32,460 nucleotides of DNA. Origin: an uncultured Geobacteraceae bacterium. GTDB taxonomy: Bacteria; Desulfobacterota; Desulfuromonadia; Geobacterales; Pseudopelobacteraceae. The first letter of the stretch is position 1, and each line of letters starts with the position of its first letter. A program made the position numbers and the translations under genes. Below are positions 13,985 to 23,484 of this stretch, in pieces. The DNA lies in NCBI GenBank assembly GCA_903930585.1, contig CAIYZD010000804.1, positions 1 to 32,460 on the forward strand. Reading direction: 5' to 3'. The notes under the pieces are model-generated. The model had not been told where the DNA came from and searched no databases. It worked only from the letters and a program-made list of their open reading frames with translations.

Positions 13985-16108
13985 ATGATGGAACAAGCCG
14001 TTGCAATCTATCGCGAAGAGGCTGGCGAGTTGCTGGCAGAGCTGGAAACTTCGCTGCTGGATCTGGAAGAGACACCTGAAGACAGCGACCTGATTAACCG
14101 TGTCTTTCGTGCCATGCACACCATTAAGGGCTCCGGGGCGATGTTCGGCTTTGATGAGATAGCCTCTTTTACCCATGAGGTCGAGACCGTTTTTGATCTG
14201 GTTCGCAACGGCAAGATGACGGTCACCAAGCACCTTCTTAATCTGACGCTCAAATCACGTGACCATATTTCCTACCTTCTTACCCTTCCTGCCGGCGAGG
14301 AGGTTGACCGCACTGCCGGTGATGAGATTATTGCCGGTTTACGTCAGTTGATACCGCATGCCGAAGTATCTCGAAAAAGTTCTGACGAGGTACCGGGTAA
14401 CGCTCCTTCCGTGCCGCAGGAAAATAAATCGTCTGCTGCCGAAAGTACCTGGCGTATCCGCTTCCACCCCGCTCCCACTATCCTCATGTCAGGTACCAAC
14501 CCTGTTTCGTTGCTTAATGAGCTGCGCGCTCTCGGGACCGCTCATGTTGTGGCCCAATTTGAAGAAATACCCCGGATTGACGATCTTGTCCCTGAAAACT
14601 GCTATCTCTACTGGGATGTTATCCTGACTACCTCTCAAGGTGAGGATGCCATCAAGGATATCTTTATTTTTGTTGAGGACGATTGTGATCTCAGGATTGA
14701 GCGGATTGACGGCAGTGGCTTGATCGATGATGAACAGGGATACAAAAAACTGGGTGATATTCTTGTCGAGCGCGGTGACCTGTCGCCGGTTGAGATGCAG
14801 ATGGTGTTGATGCAGCAAAAACGTTTTGGTGAACTGCTGGTTGAACAGGGGATCGTCTCGCCGGGAAAAGTGCAATCGGCACTGATCGAACAGCAGCATA
14901 TCAAGAGCATACGCAAGGAACGGAGCGAAGCTCCGCAACAGGAAACCGCCGCCAGCATCCGTGTTCCGGCGGAACGGCTGGATCAATTGATTAACCTGGT
15001 AGGAGAGATGGTGACGGTGCAGGCGCATCTTTCCCAAGTGTCCCTGGCTGGTGGAGACCCGACGTTTATCGCCATATCGGAAGAGGTGGAGCGTCTTACC
15101 AACGAACTGCGCGATACCGCCCTCAATATACGTATGCTTCCGATCGGCAGCACCTTCAGCAAGTTCAAACGTCTGGTTCGGGACCTGTCTCAGGAACTGG
15201 GTAAAGAGATCGAGATGGAAACATTCGGGGCGGAAACCGAACTGGACAAGACCGTTATCGAAAAGTTGAATGATCCGCTGGTTCATATCATCCGTAACAG
15301 CATCGACCATGGCATTGAAATGCCCAAGGTCCGGCAGGCTGCCGGAAAATCATCCGCAGGTACGGTCTATCTGGGAGCTGAACATTCAGGCGACTCGGTT
15401 TTGATCACGATCCGGGATGACGGAGCCGGACTGGACCGCGATGCCATTCGCACCAAGGCGATTGAAAAAGGACTTGTTTCGGCAGCAGCAGAACTGTCCG
15501 ACAGGGAAATATATGCCCAGATATTTGCTCCCGGTTTTTCGACTGCCACCAAAGTGACCAGTGTTTCCGGGCGGGGAGTCGGGATGGACGTTGTCAAACG
15601 TGGCATCGAAGGGCTGCGCGGTTCGATCGGAGTGGACAGCGTGCGTGGCAGCGGCACGACCATTACCCTCAAAATTCCGTTGACCTTGGCTATTATTGAC
15701 AGTTTGCTGGTCAAGATCGGTAAGGATCATTTTGTGCTGCCGCTGGCGGCAATTGAAGAGTGTGTCGAGCTCACTCGCGATGATATTAAAAAATCGCACG
15801 GTCGTAATCTGGCCAATGTGAGGGGCGCCATCGTTCCGTATATTCCGTTGCGGGAGCATTTCCGTATTACCGAACAGCGTCCTGAAATAGAGCAGATCGT
15901 GATTGCCGTTATTCATGGCACCAAGGTGGGCTTTGTGGTTGATCATGTCGTCGGTGAACACCAGACTGTCATCAAGTCGCTCGGCAAAATGTACCGGGAC
16001 GTAAAGGGTGTCTCGGGGGCCACGATCCTTGGTGACGGAACCGTGGCGTTGATCCTGGATATGGGGGTCCTGCTGCAATCTGTCGAACGGCTGGAGTATG
16101 CAATGTAA
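13985..16108 (+). CDS. cheA: Chemotaxis histidine kinase CheA
   Basis: A 707-residue CheA, which phosphorylates CheY and CheB under receptor control. Residues about 1-105 are the HPt domain with H45 (FRAMHTIKGSGAMFGF). Residues about 155-240 form a separate alpha/beta domain (TWRIRFHPAPTILMSGTNP; NCYLYWDVILTT; DIFIFVEDDCDLRIE), probably the regulator-docking region. Residues 255-303 hold two tandem 24-residue motifs (LGDILVERGDLSP; FGELLVEQGIVSP). Dimerisation begins near 322 (IRVPAERLDQLINLVGEMV). The ATPase has HIIRNSIDHGIE, IRDDGAGLD and GRGVGMDVVK. The CheW-like domain starts near 570. ATG 13985 has GGGGG about eight bases upstream; GTG 13976 is less likely. Confidence 0.95.
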   Translation: MMEQAVAIYREEAGELLAELETSLLDLEETPEDSDLINRVFRAMHTIKGSGAMFGFDEIASFTHEVETVFDLVRNGKMTVTKHLLNLTLKSRDHISYLLTLPAGEEVDRTAGDEIIAGLRQLIPHAEVSRKSSDEVPGNAPSVPQENKSSAAESTWRIRFHPAPTILMSGTNPVSLLNELRALGTAHVVAQFEEIPRIDDLVPENCYLYWDVILTTSQGEDAIKDIFIFVEDDCDLRIERIDGSGLIDDEQGYKKLGDILVERGDLSPVEMQMVLMQQKRFGELLVEQGIVSPGKVQSALIEQQHIKSIRKERSEAPQQETAASIRVPAERLDQLINLVGEMVTVQAHLSQVSLAGGDPTFIAISEEVERLTNELRDTALNIRMLPIGSTFSKFKRLVRDLSQELGKEIEMETFGAETELDKTVIEKLNDPLVHIIRNSIDHGIEMPKVRQAAGKSSAGTVYLGAEHSGDSVLITIRDDGAGLDRDAIRTKAIEKGLVSAAAELSDREIYAQIFAPGFSTATKVTSVSGRGVGMDVVKRGIEGLRGSIGVDSVRGSGTTITLKIPLTLAIIDSLLVKIGKDHFVLPLAAIEECVELTRDDIKKSHGRNLANVRGAIVPYIPLREHFRITEQRPEIEQIVIAVIHGTKVGFVVDHVVGEHQTVIKSLGKMYRDVKGVSGATILGDGTVALILDMGVLLQSVERLEYAM

Positions 16109-16206
16109 CTGAAAAAAGAATGTTCATTGACTTGAAACTCTGAAAACCTCTGTTACAGTATTGACGAGTTGAGGTGTTTAGAACGCATATTGTAATGGGG
16201 GGGATT

Positions 16207-17889
16207 ATGTTTGCAAGTATGAAGATCGGTAAACGGATGGGGCTGGGGTTTGGTCTGGTGCTGATTCTGATGATGGCACAGATCTGGGTCGGCATCTCGC
16301 GCCTGAACCAGATTCAGGTACATCTGGACAGGATCGTCAATGTCAACAATGTGAGGTCAGATCTGGCCAACGATATGGATAACGGCGTGGTTATCGTGAT
16401 GCTCAGCATACGTGATCTGATCCTTGACAAGGACAAAGCCAAGAATCAGGAGTATGTCAATCGGATCGCTTCCGCCCGTGAGAAGTATAACGACTCCTTC
16501 AAGAAGGCCACCGAGATGACCTCCAAGGAGGATACGAAGGGACACGAGCTGATCGCCAAAATTACCGAACTTCAGAACGTTGCCCGTACTTTCAACAATA
16601 AGGTCGTCGAACTTGCTCTGGCAGACAAGGATGACGAAGCTCATGCCCTTCTGGCCGCGGAAGCTTCGCCAAAAACCCAGCAGTGGCGCGATGCCGTCGA
16701 TAAGTTTATGGATCATCAAGCCGAACGCAACAAGATGCGGTTCGAAGAGGCGGTCAAGGACTATCATGCCGCACGGTTATTCATGTTCATTCTGGGGGGG
16801 GTAGCCCTGTTGCTCGGAATTGCAACGTCACTGGTCATTACCAAAGGTATCGTCGCTCCCATCAAAGAGGCGGTTGAAGTTGCCAACGCCCTTGCCGAAG
16901 GCGACCTGACGATCAAGGTCGAATCAAAATCAAAGGATGAAACCGGTCAGATGATGGCGGCAATCGGCCTGATGGTCGAAAAGCTGAAGCATGTTGTCGG
17001 CGATGTCATGTCGGCCGCCGATAATGTCTCCTCCGGGAGCCAACAACTTTCCTCTACCGCCCAGCAGATGTCGCAGGGCGCCACCGAGCAGGCTGCCAGC
17101 GCCGAAGAAATTTCCTCCAGTATGGAAGAGATGGCCTCCAGTATCCGTCAGAACACCGACAACGCGATGCAGACGGAGAAGATTTCAGTTAAAAGTGCGG
17201 CCGATGCCAAGGAAGGGGGGAAAGCGGTTATCGAAACGGTTGCCGCGATGAAGGAAATCGCCACCAAAATATCTATCATTGAAGAGATTGCCCGTCAGAC
17301 CAATCTGCTGGCGCTGAATGCCGCCATAGAGGCGGCTCGTGCCGGTGAGCACGGCAAGGGCTTTGCGGTAGTGGCTTCTGAAGTTCGCAAACTGGCTGAG
17401 CGGAGCCAGTCGGCTGCCGGTGAAATATCGGGCCTTTCTACCCGTAGCGTTGCTATTGCCGAACAGGCCGGTGAAATGCTCGCCAGGATGGTGCCGGATA
17501 TCCAGCGCACGGCGGAACTGGTGCAGGAAATTACTGCATCCAGCAAGGAACAGGACACCGGCGCTGAACAGATAAACAAGGCCATCCAGCAACTGGATCA
17601 GGTCATTCAGCAGAATGCCTCCGCGTCCGAAGAAATGGCGTCAACATCCGAAGAACTCTCAAGTCAGGCCGAACAGTTGAGCGACGCGGTTGCGTTTTTT
17701 AAAATAGATGGCGCCCACTCTCGCGCCGCGCGCCAGCAGAATGTACGGCAGGGTAGACGGGTTCAGATCGCCTCTGCCGGCGTAAAGGGGAAAACCGTGC
17801 CGGCCCGGCGAACATCGGGCGGTGGCATCAATTTGGAACTTGGTCAAGCCGGCCCTGATCATCTGGACGATGAGTTCGAAAAATTCTGA
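16207..17889 (+). CDS. Methyl-accepting chemotaxis protein, 4-helix-bundle sensor
   Basis: A 560-residue transmembrane receptor. TM1 is at about 10-30 and TM2 at about 191-211, enclosing a mostly helical periplasmic domain of roughly 160 residues consistent with the 4HB_MCP sensor. HAMP spans about 212-265. The signalling domain has the canonical tip ([20 protein letters not shown], about 361-380). After residue 500 comes a basic, flexible 60-residue tail ending in EFEKF, which fits the aromatic pentapeptide tether used to dock CheR. ATG 16207 has a run of seven G three bases upstream; ATG 16195 is an alternative. A weak promoter (TTGACG at 16161-16166) may lie in the gap after cheA. The ligand is unknown. 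Confidence 0.93.
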   Translation: MFASMKIGKRMGLGFGLVLILMMAQIWVGISRLNQIQVHLDRIVNVNNVRSDLANDMDNGVVIVMLSIRDLILDKDKAKNQEYVNRIASAREKYNDSFKKATEMTSKEDTKGHELIAKITELQNVARTFNNKVVELALADKDDEAHALLAAEASPKTQQWRDAVDKFMDHQAERNKMRFEEAVKDYHAARLFMFILGGVALLLGIATSLVITKGIVAPIKEAVEVANALAEGDLTIKVESKSKDETGQMMAAIGLMVEKLKHVVGDVMSAADNVSSGSQQLSSTAQQMSQGATEQAASAEEISSSMEEMASSIRQNTDNAMQTEKISVKSAADAKEGGKAVIETVAAMKEIATKISIIEEIARQTNLLALNAAIEAARAGEHGKGFAVVASEVRKLAERSQSAAGEISGLSTRSVAIAEQAGEMLARMVPDIQRTAELVQEITASSKEQDTGAEQINKAIQQLDQVIQQNASASEEMASTSEELSSQAEQLSDAVAFFKIDGAHSRAARQQNVRQGRRVQIASAGVKGKTVPARRTSGGGINLELGQAGPDHLDDEFEKF

Positions 17890-17939
17890 CAGATTGCAGC
17901 GCGGCGCCTCGTGCTACATGTCTTTGTAAAGGAGCTTTC

Positions 17940-18434
17940 ATGAGCGTAGCGGGAATAACCGAAACGGTTCAGTATCTGACGTTTAAATTATCCGATGAGA
18001 TCTTTGCGCTGGATGTTGCCAAGGTTCGTGAGATCCTTGAAATTACCTCCATTACCAAAGTTCCTCAGACCCCGGATTTTATGCGGGGAGTCATCAATCT
18101 GCGCGGGAGCGTAGTGCCGGTCATCGACATGCGGCTCAAGTTCGGAATGAGTGCGACCGAGCAGACCGTCAACACCTGTATCATTGTCGTGGAGGTTACT
18201 ATGGATGGTGACACCACCGTGCTGGGTGCTTTGGCCGATTCGGTGCAGGAGGTGGTCGAGATGGAGCCGGATAGTATCGAACCGGCGCCGCATATCGGTA
18301 CCAAGCTGAATACCGACTTTATTCGCGGTATGGGCAAAGTCGACAGCCGATTCGTAATGATTCTGGATATTGACAAAATCTTTTCGACGGATGAGCTGGC
18401 TGTGGTGCAGGGAACGGGAGACGATGGGCATTAG
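17940..18434 (+). CDS. cheW: Coupling protein CheW
   Basis: A 164-residue adaptor that joins receptors to CheA. It is one CheW/SH3-like domain: VQYLTFKLSDEIFALDVAKV at the start, then VPQTPDFMRGVINLRGSVVP, the typical GVINLRG block carrying the conserved receptor-binding Arg, and DSVQEVVEM. The C-terminal helix ends in a short acidic tail. AAAGGAG lies six bases before the ATG. It sits between the two MCP genes, which supports a dedicated receptor array. Confidence 0.95.
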   Translation: MSVAGITETVQYLTFKLSDEIFALDVAKVREILEITSITKVPQTPDFMRGVINLRGSVVPVIDMRLKFGMSATEQTVNTCIIVVEVTMDGDTTVLGALADSVQEVVEMEPDSIEPAPHIGTKLNTDFIRGMGKVDSRFVMILDIDKIFSTDELAVVQGTGDDGH

Positions 18435-18455
18435 CCCGTGTCCTGGGAGATAATA

Positions 18456-20036
18456 GTGCGGAAAATATGCGCGTTCCGTGACTGGAGCATAACAACAAAA
18501 ATAGCGGCACTGTGTATTGCCTTGATTGTTATGATCCTGGTCGGTGTTCTTGGGTATGTAACGCCGCTTGTTGCCGGGTATCTGAAAAAAGAAAAGCAGA
18601 TTGCGAGCCGTCATCTGGTTGAGACCACTTTTCAGCTTGTTTCTGAATACGATGCCCGTGTCACTTCCGGTGAATTTACGCTGGTCGAGGCGCAGAAACG
18701 TGCCAAGAAGCGGATTGAAAACATGCGGTACGGTGCCAATGATTACTTCTGGATCAATGATCTGACACCAAGAATGGTGATGCATCCACTCAAGCCGGAG
18801 ATGAACGGGATGAATCTGTCCGATGTGAAGGATCCCGACGGTAAACGTCTCTTCATGGCTTTTGTCGATATCTGCAAGGATAAGGGGGAAGGAACCGTTG
18901 AGTATGTCTGGGATAAGGAAGGAAAGCCCGCAGCCAAAATATCATATGTAAAGCTCTATAAGCCGTGGGGTTGGATCATCGGCACCGGCGTGTACGTCGA
19001 CGATATCCGGAAGGACATCTCTTCGCTCCGGTGGAGGATAGTGGGTGGAACGTCGCTTGTGCTGCTGATTTTCCTGTTTTTGGCGGTCTTTGTAGGCTCC
19101 AGGATTGTGAAGCCGTTGCAAAGTGCCGTCATTTCCTTGAACAGAATGGCTGAAGGAGATTTGACGGTTGACATTTTGTCCGGCGGCAGGGATGAAACCG
19201 GCATGCTGCTCGCGGCGATGCTTACCATGAAAGCAAAACTCTCCGAAGTTGTTGCCGCCGTGCAGGGAACTGCCGGGCATGTTGCGACCGGCAGTCAGCA
19301 ACTCTCCGCCACTTCCCGGCAGATGTCGCTTGGAGCCGCAGAACAGACTGCCAGTGCCGAAGAAGTTTCTTCCAGTATGGAAGAGATGGCTGCCGGTATC
19401 CGGCAGAATACTGAAAATGCGTTGCAAACCGGAAAAATTGCCATGCAATCGGCTGTTGCCGCCAAAGATGGCGGTAAGGCTGTTTCCGAAACGGTTACGG
19501 CAATGAAGGAGATCGCCACCAAGATCGGTATTGTCGAGGAGATCGCTCGCCAGACCAATTTGCTTGCGCTGAATGCGGCAATTGAAGCGGCACGGGCCGG
19601 GGAACACGGCAAGGGATTTGCCGTGGTTGCGTCCGAGGTGCGTAAACTGGCTGAACGGAGCCAGAAGGCGGCTGGCGAGATATCCGGTCTTTCTATCCGG
19701 AGTGTTGCCGTTGCTGAACAGGCTGGAGATATGTTGAAACGCATGGTTCCGGATATCCAGCGCACTGCCGAGTTGGTGCAGGATATCTCGGTGTCGAGCC
19801 GGGAGCAGGATAGCGGCGCCGAGCAGATTAATGTAGCCGTGCAGAGATTGGACCGAATTATTCAACAGAATGCTTCGTCATCAAATGAGATGGCCACTAC
19901 CTCGGAGGAACTCTCCAGCCATTCAGAACAACTGAGCGATGCAGTTGCCTTCTTCAAGATTGATTCCATTGTCCAGTTACGCAGTGCCGTGAAACAACAG
20001 CCGCCGATAAAGCGTCTGTCAAACAGCTGCTCATAA
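18456..20036 (+). CDS. Methyl-accepting chemotaxis protein with a single Cache sensor
   Basis: A 526-residue transmembrane receptor. TM1 is at about 15-38. The periplasmic domain (about 45-190) is a single Cache_2-type module: [31 protein letters not shown], then [16 protein letters not shown]2 is at about 196-216, followed by HAMP and a signalling domain with the canonical tip [16 protein letters not shown]. The signalling half is closely similar to the upstream MCP in protein and DNA, suggesting duplication with sensor swapping. Unlike that MCP, it ends without an aromatic pentapeptide. I choose GTG 18456 (GGAG six bases upstream) over GTG 18438, which has no ribosome binding site. Single Cache domains often bind small organic acids; the ligand here is unknown. 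Confidence 0.93.
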   Translation: MRKICAFRDWSITTKIAALCIALIVMILVGVLGYVTPLVAGYLKKEKQIASRHLVETTFQLVSEYDARVTSGEFTLVEAQKRAKKRIENMRYGANDYFWINDLTPRMVMHPLKPEMNGMNLSDVKDPDGKRLFMAFVDICKDKGEGTVEYVWDKEGKPAAKISYVKLYKPWGWIIGTGVYVDDIRKDISSLRWRIVGGTSLVLLIFLFLAVFVGSRIVKPLQSAVISLNRMAEGDLTVDILSGGRDETGMLLAAMLTMKAKLSEVVAAVQGTAGHVATGSQQLSATSRQMSLGAAEQTASAEEVSSSMEEMAAGIRQNTENALQTGKIAMQSAVAAKDGGKAVSETVTAMKEIATKIGIVEEIARQTNLLALNAAIEAARAGEHGKGFAVVASEVRKLAERSQKAAGEISGLSIRSVAVAEQAGDMLKRMVPDIQRTAELVQDISVSSREQDSGAEQINVAVQRLDRIIQQNASSSNEMATTSEELSSHSEQLSDAVAFFKIDSIVQLRSAVKQQPPIKRLSNSCS

Positions 20037-20057
20037 GCTGCTTACGAGGAAACTACC

Positions 20058-20927
20058 GTGGCTGATTCCAGCAACAGCCTGAAGCCACATCTTCCCGCGA
20101 CGTTGCGTGATCGGGAATTTCAACGCTTCAGCAGATTTATTTACGATAATGTCGGCATCAAAATGCCCCCCGTCAAGAAGACCATGCTTGAGGCGCGTCT
20201 TCAGAAACGTCTCAAGGCCCTTGGTATCACTACCTTTGAGGAATATGGAGAGTTTGTTTTCAGTCCGGAGGGACGAGCAACTGAGCTCATTCATCTTATT
20301 GACGTTGTGACTACCAACAAGACTGATTTTTTTCGGGAGCCGGGCCATTTTGATTTTCTGGTCAAGACGGTGTTGCCTTCTGTTCTTCTGGCGCGCGGAG
20401 ATGTCTTGCGCGACCCGGTGCGTATCTGGAGCGCCGGATGTTCGACCGGAGAAGAACCCTATACCCTGGCGATGGTATTATCAGAATTTGCTGTCGGTCG
20501 TCCCGATTTTCGGGTTGCCATTACTGCTTCCGATGTCTGCACCCAAGTGTTACAGACCGCAAAAACGGCAATTTACCCTGAAGAAAGAACCGATCCCATT
20601 CCGTTGAACCTGAAAAAAAAATACCTGATGCGCAGTCGCGAAAAAGCAAAATCTCTGGTGCGAATTGCTCCGAAGCTTCGCTCGCTGATAACGTTTCGCC
20701 GCATCAATTTCATGGATGACGATCTTGGTATAGCTGAAAAAATGGATATAATTTTCTGCCGTAATGTTGTTATCTACTTTGATAAACCGACCCAGCAAAC
20801 TCTTATGCAAAAATTTCACCGCCAGCTCAGGCCGGGTGGATATCTGTTTATCGGACATTCGGAAACGCTGAGTGGTCTCGAAGTAGATTTCAAAGCTGTT
20901 GCCTCTACCGTGTACCGGAAAAACTGA
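20058..20927 (+). CDS. cheR: Chemoreceptor methyltransferase CheR
   Basis: A 289-residue enzyme that transfers methyl groups from S-adenosylmethionine to receptor glutamates. The N-terminal helical domain (about 15-80) includes MLEARLQKRLKALGI. Next come VVTTNKTDFFREPGHFDF and the SAM-binding IWSAGCSTGEEPYTLAM. Later blocks are MDIIFCRNVVIYFD and LRPGGYLFIGHSETL, all typical. GAGG lies about 10 bases before the GTG start. A partner receptor with an EFEKF tail lies upstream. The following cheD begins 31 bases after the stop. Confidence 0.95.
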   Translation: MADSSNSLKPHLPATLRDREFQRFSRFIYDNVGIKMPPVKKTMLEARLQKRLKALGITTFEEYGEFVFSPEGRATELIHLIDVVTTNKTDFFREPGHFDFLVKTVLPSVLLARGDVLRDPVRIWSAGCSTGEEPYTLAMVLSEFAVGRPDFRVAITASDVCTQVLQTAKTAIYPEERTDPIPLNLKKKYLMRSREKAKSLVRIAPKLRSLITFRRINFMDDDLGIAEKMDIIFCRNVVIYFDKPTQQTLMQKFHRQLRPGGYLFIGHSETLSGLEVDFKAVASTVYRKN

Positions 20928-20958
20928 AGAGAGGGACCATACTCTTACCCTTGAATAT

Positions 20959-21471
20959 ATGAAGAATCTTATTGCTTCACATATGTACAATACGTATCTC
21001 AAACCTGGTGAAGTAATCGTTTCCCGCAAACCAATGCTTATTTCCACGGTGTTAGGGTCCTGCGTGTCTGTCACCATGTTTTCTGCTTCCCGCGGCTTTG
21101 GAGCGATATGCCACGCCATGCTTCCGACCAATTTGAAACGGGAAAGTGACCTGCGTTATGTCGACACCGCTCTGAAATATCTGTACACCAAAGCAATGGA
21201 AAATGGCGCCGGTAATGATCTGGTCGTCAAACTGTTTGGCGGTGCGCAAGTGCTTGATATTGGCGAGCAGGCGCCGGACCGGCGAACGGTTGGAGATCAG
21301 AATGTTGAACAGGCAGAGACGGAGCTTGCCATGCTGGGGCTGGTTGTTTCGGCCCGTGATACCGGCGGCATCCGGGGGCGCAAGCTCTTTTTTTGTACAC
21401 AAAGCGGGGATGTGTATCTGCGCCGGATGCGTGCAGGGAAACATTCCATCGATGAGGATATGTCTTTATGA
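20959..21471 (+). CDS. cheD: Chemoreceptor glutamine deamidase CheD (first copy)
   Basis: A 170-residue deamidase that converts receptor glutamines to glutamates and, in some bacteria, interacts with CheC. The catalytic pair C35 ([10 protein letters not shown]) and H52 (GAICHAMLP) has the 17-residue spacing of the family, and [10 protein letters not shown] is a further family block. The start is uncertain: ATG 20959 gives the usual length but has no clear ribosome binding site, while the frame stays open to a TTG at 20899 inside cheR. The stop overlaps cheB (ATGA). No cheC is present in view. Confidence 0.9.
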   Translation: MKNLIASHMYNTYLKPGEVIVSRKPMLISTVLGSCVSVTMFSASRGFGAICHAMLPTNLKRESDLRYVDTALKYLYTKAMENGAGNDLVVKLFGGAQVLDIGEQAPDRRTVGDQNVEQAETELAMLGLVVSARDTGGIRGRKLFFCTQSGDVYLRRMRAGKHSIDEDMSL

Positions 21472-22541
21472 AGAAAACGATAAAAGTTTTGATAATCGAC
21501 GATTCGGCGTTGGTACGTCAGACATTGAGCGATATTCTTAATTCTGACCCCGAGATTGAAGTAGTCGGTTGTGCTGCGGATCCCATCATTGCCGCGGAAC
21601 GTATGAGAACGGTTGTGCCTGACGTGATCACGCTGGATGTCGAGATGCCGCGTATGGATGGGTTGACTTTTCTGCAGAAGCTGATGAGCCAGCACCCTAT
21701 ACCTGTTGTCATGTGTTCCAGTCTGGCCGAGTGTGGCAGCGAGACAACACTGAAAGCGCTGGAATATGGCGCCGTCGATATCATAACCAAGCCTAAAATG
21801 GGAACGAAACAGTTTATAGAAGAGTCCAAAATGCGTATCTGTGACGCCGTTAAAGGCGCCGCTGCCGCTCGTCTTGGACCTTTGAGGTCGATGCGTACCA
21901 TGAAGGAGGTAGCTCCGAAGTATACCGCCGATGTCATCATGGAAAAGCCCAACACGAAGGCAATGATACAGACTACGGAAAAAGTGGTGGTAGTGGGTGC
22001 CTCTACCGGCGGCACAGAGGCGCTGAAAGTGTTTCTTGAAATGTTGCCGGAAGATACGCCGGGAATTGTTATCGTCCAGCATATGCCGGAAAATTTTACT
22101 GCCGCTTTTGCCAAACGGCTTGATTCCATCTGCCGGGTAACGGTCAAGGAAGCTCAGGACAATGATACTCTCGTGCGTGGACGGGCTCTGATCGCCCCCG
22201 GCAACCATCATGCGCTGCTGAAGCGGAGTGGCGCCCGCTATTATGTCGAGATCAAGGACGGACCATTGGTGTCGCGCCATCGGCCATCTGTGGATGTACT
22301 GTTCCGTTCGGCTGCCCGGTATGCCGGGAAAAATGCCGTGGGGGTCATCATGACCGGCATGGGAGACGACGGCGCCAGAGGTATGAAAGAGATGCACGAC
22401 TCCGGCGCGATAACGATCGCTCAGGATGAGGCGAGCTGCGTGGTCTACGGAATGCCGCATGAGGCGGTTAAGTTGGGGGGCGTCAACAAGATAATGCCTC
22501 TGCAGAACATTGCCGCTGAAGTGCTGCGGCTCTGCAGTTGA
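21468..22541 (+). CDS. cheB: Chemotaxis methylesterase/deamidase CheB
   Basis: A 357-residue response regulator that removes receptor methyl groups when phosphorylated by CheA. The receiver domain (about 5-125) has [11 protein letters not shown], phospho-acceptor D57 ([13 protein letters not shown]) and a C-terminal KPK. A variable linker follows. The esterase domain begins near 172. The catalytic triad is S179 ([12 protein letters not shown]), H205 ([10 protein letters not shown]) and D301 (MTGMGDDGA), each offset by the same 15 residues from the E. coli triad. It overlaps cheD by four bases. Confidence 0.96.
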   Translation: MKKTIKVLIIDDSALVRQTLSDILNSDPEIEVVGCAADPIIAAERMRTVVPDVITLDVEMPRMDGLTFLQKLMSQHPIPVVMCSSLAECGSETTLKALEYGAVDIITKPKMGTKQFIEESKMRICDAVKGAAAARLGPLRSMRTMKEVAPKYTADVIMEKPNTKAMIQTTEKVVVVGASTGGTEALKVFLEMLPEDTPGIVIVQHMPENFTAAFAKRLDSICRVTVKEAQDNDTLVRGRALIAPGNHHALLKRSGARYYVEIKDGPLVSRHRPSVDVLFRSAARYAGKNAVGVIMTGMGDDGARGMKEMHDSGAITIAQDEASCVVYGMPHEAVKLGGVNKIMPLQNIAAEVLRLCS

Positions 22542-22558
22542 TATAAAGGGGGCGGTCA

Positions 22559-23479
22559 GTGAATAGTAACAGTAACAGTAACAGTAACAGTAACAGTACC
22601 GACGATATACTGATTCAGGAACTGTCGGATCGGTTTGCCAAAAGCCGTAAAGCTTTTTCCGACTTGAGCGTAGTCAACCGTAAGCTGCTTGAAATGAATG
22701 AACGGCTTGCGGCATCTGAATCGCTTAAAAGTAATTTCCTGTCAAATATCCGCAATGAAATTAATAATCCACTTAACGCAATAATGGGGCTGGCCGGTGA
22801 GCTTGCCGTAATCGGCGCCGGCGATAAAGATGTCTTTACCATCTCTTTGTTGATCAGGGATGAAGCCAACTACCTTGATTTTCAGCTTCGTAACATATTC
22901 ATGGCGGCAGAACTGGAGGCGGGAGAGGTAAGTATTCGCTGTGCAAAGGTTCATATTACCTCATCCCTGTGCGAGCTGATGGATTCGTTCAAGCATAGAG
23001 CGGCTAAAAAGAAGGTGCTGCTCAACCTGACTCGGCAGCCGGATGCAGATGCTCAAATTTCTGTTATTGATATCGAGAAGTTCCAGATTATTGCCTCCAA
23101 CCTGCTGGCAAATGCGATTGAGTATAGTGACAATGATTCAGTTGTCGATGTTTCGTTCTCTGTCTGCGAGGATGGCTGTCTGCAGTTTTATGTTCAGGAT
23201 CATGGTGTGGGGATTGCGCCGGAGGATCATCAGCGTATCTTCGACCGTTTCGTTCAACTGAATACCGGAACGACCCGTGCCCATCCGGGGCATGGTCTTG
23301 GGCTGAGTATTACCAAGGCACTTGTTGAGCTTATGCAGGGGAGCATCTCTCTTATCAGCACTCCCGGTGAAGGAACGCAGGTTACCGTTACCATTCCCCC
23401 CTGCTCGATTTCAGGCAATGAAGATTCATTTGCTGAATCCGGCAATCTGTTTCTTTTCGACGAGATGAGTGAGGTGTAG
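22559..23479 (+). CDS. Histidine-kinase-like protein lacking the phospho-accepting His
   Basis: A 306-residue soluble protein with kinase architecture but an altered H-box. The N-terminus is a (Ser-Asn) repeat (residues 2-13) encoded by an AGTAAC hexamer array, then a coiled coil (about 17-57). The H-box region reads FLSNIRNEINNPLNAIMG, where the normal sequence would be S-H-E-x-R-T-P; residue 66 is Asn (AAT, 22754-22756), so no phospho-accepting His is present. The HATPase domain looks intact: LLANAIEYSD, VQDHGVGIAP, IFDRFVQL, GHGLGLSITK. It may be a pseudokinase, a regulator of CheA, or a phosphatase. GTG 22559 has GGGGG six bases upstream. It lies between cheB and a second cheD. Confidence 0.85.
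   Translation: MNSNSNSNSNSNSTDDILIQELSDRFAKSRKAFSDLSVVNRKLLEMNERLAASESLKSNFLSNIRNEINNPLNAIMGLAGELAVIGAGDKDVFTISLLIRDEANYLDFQLRNIFMAAELEAGEVSIRCAKVHITSSLCELMDSFKHRAAKKKVLLNLTRQPDADAQISVIDIEKFQIIASNLLANAIEYSDNDSVVDVSFSVCEDGCLQFYVQDHGVGIAPEDHQRIFDRFVQLNTGTTRAHPGHGLGLSITKALVELMQGSISLISTPGEGTQVTVTIPPCSISGNEDSFAESGNLFLFDEMSEV
22565..22600 (+). repeat. AGTAAC hexanucleotide microsatellite in coding sequence
   Basis: Five perfect AGTAAC units (22565-22594) followed by AGTACC sit just after the GTG start of the histidine-kinase-like gene and encode alternating Ser-Asn. Since the unit is six bases, gain or loss of units changes tail length without breaking the frame. Confidence 0.95.
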
Positions 23480-23484
23480 GTAGC

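Noticed and set aside
18942-19865. A 307-residue minus-strand frame over the second MCP
   Set aside because: Antisense shadow of the repetitive receptor sequence; the equivalent region of the first MCP gives a similar shadow (17185-17592).
21297-22460. A 387-residue minus-strand frame over cheB and the end of cheD
   Set aside because: His- and Arg-rich nonsense composition typical of a shadow frame; cheB on the plus strand has all catalytic residues.
22565-22600. CRISPR-like array
   Set aside because: The units are contiguous hexamers without spacers inside a coding region, so this is a microsatellite.
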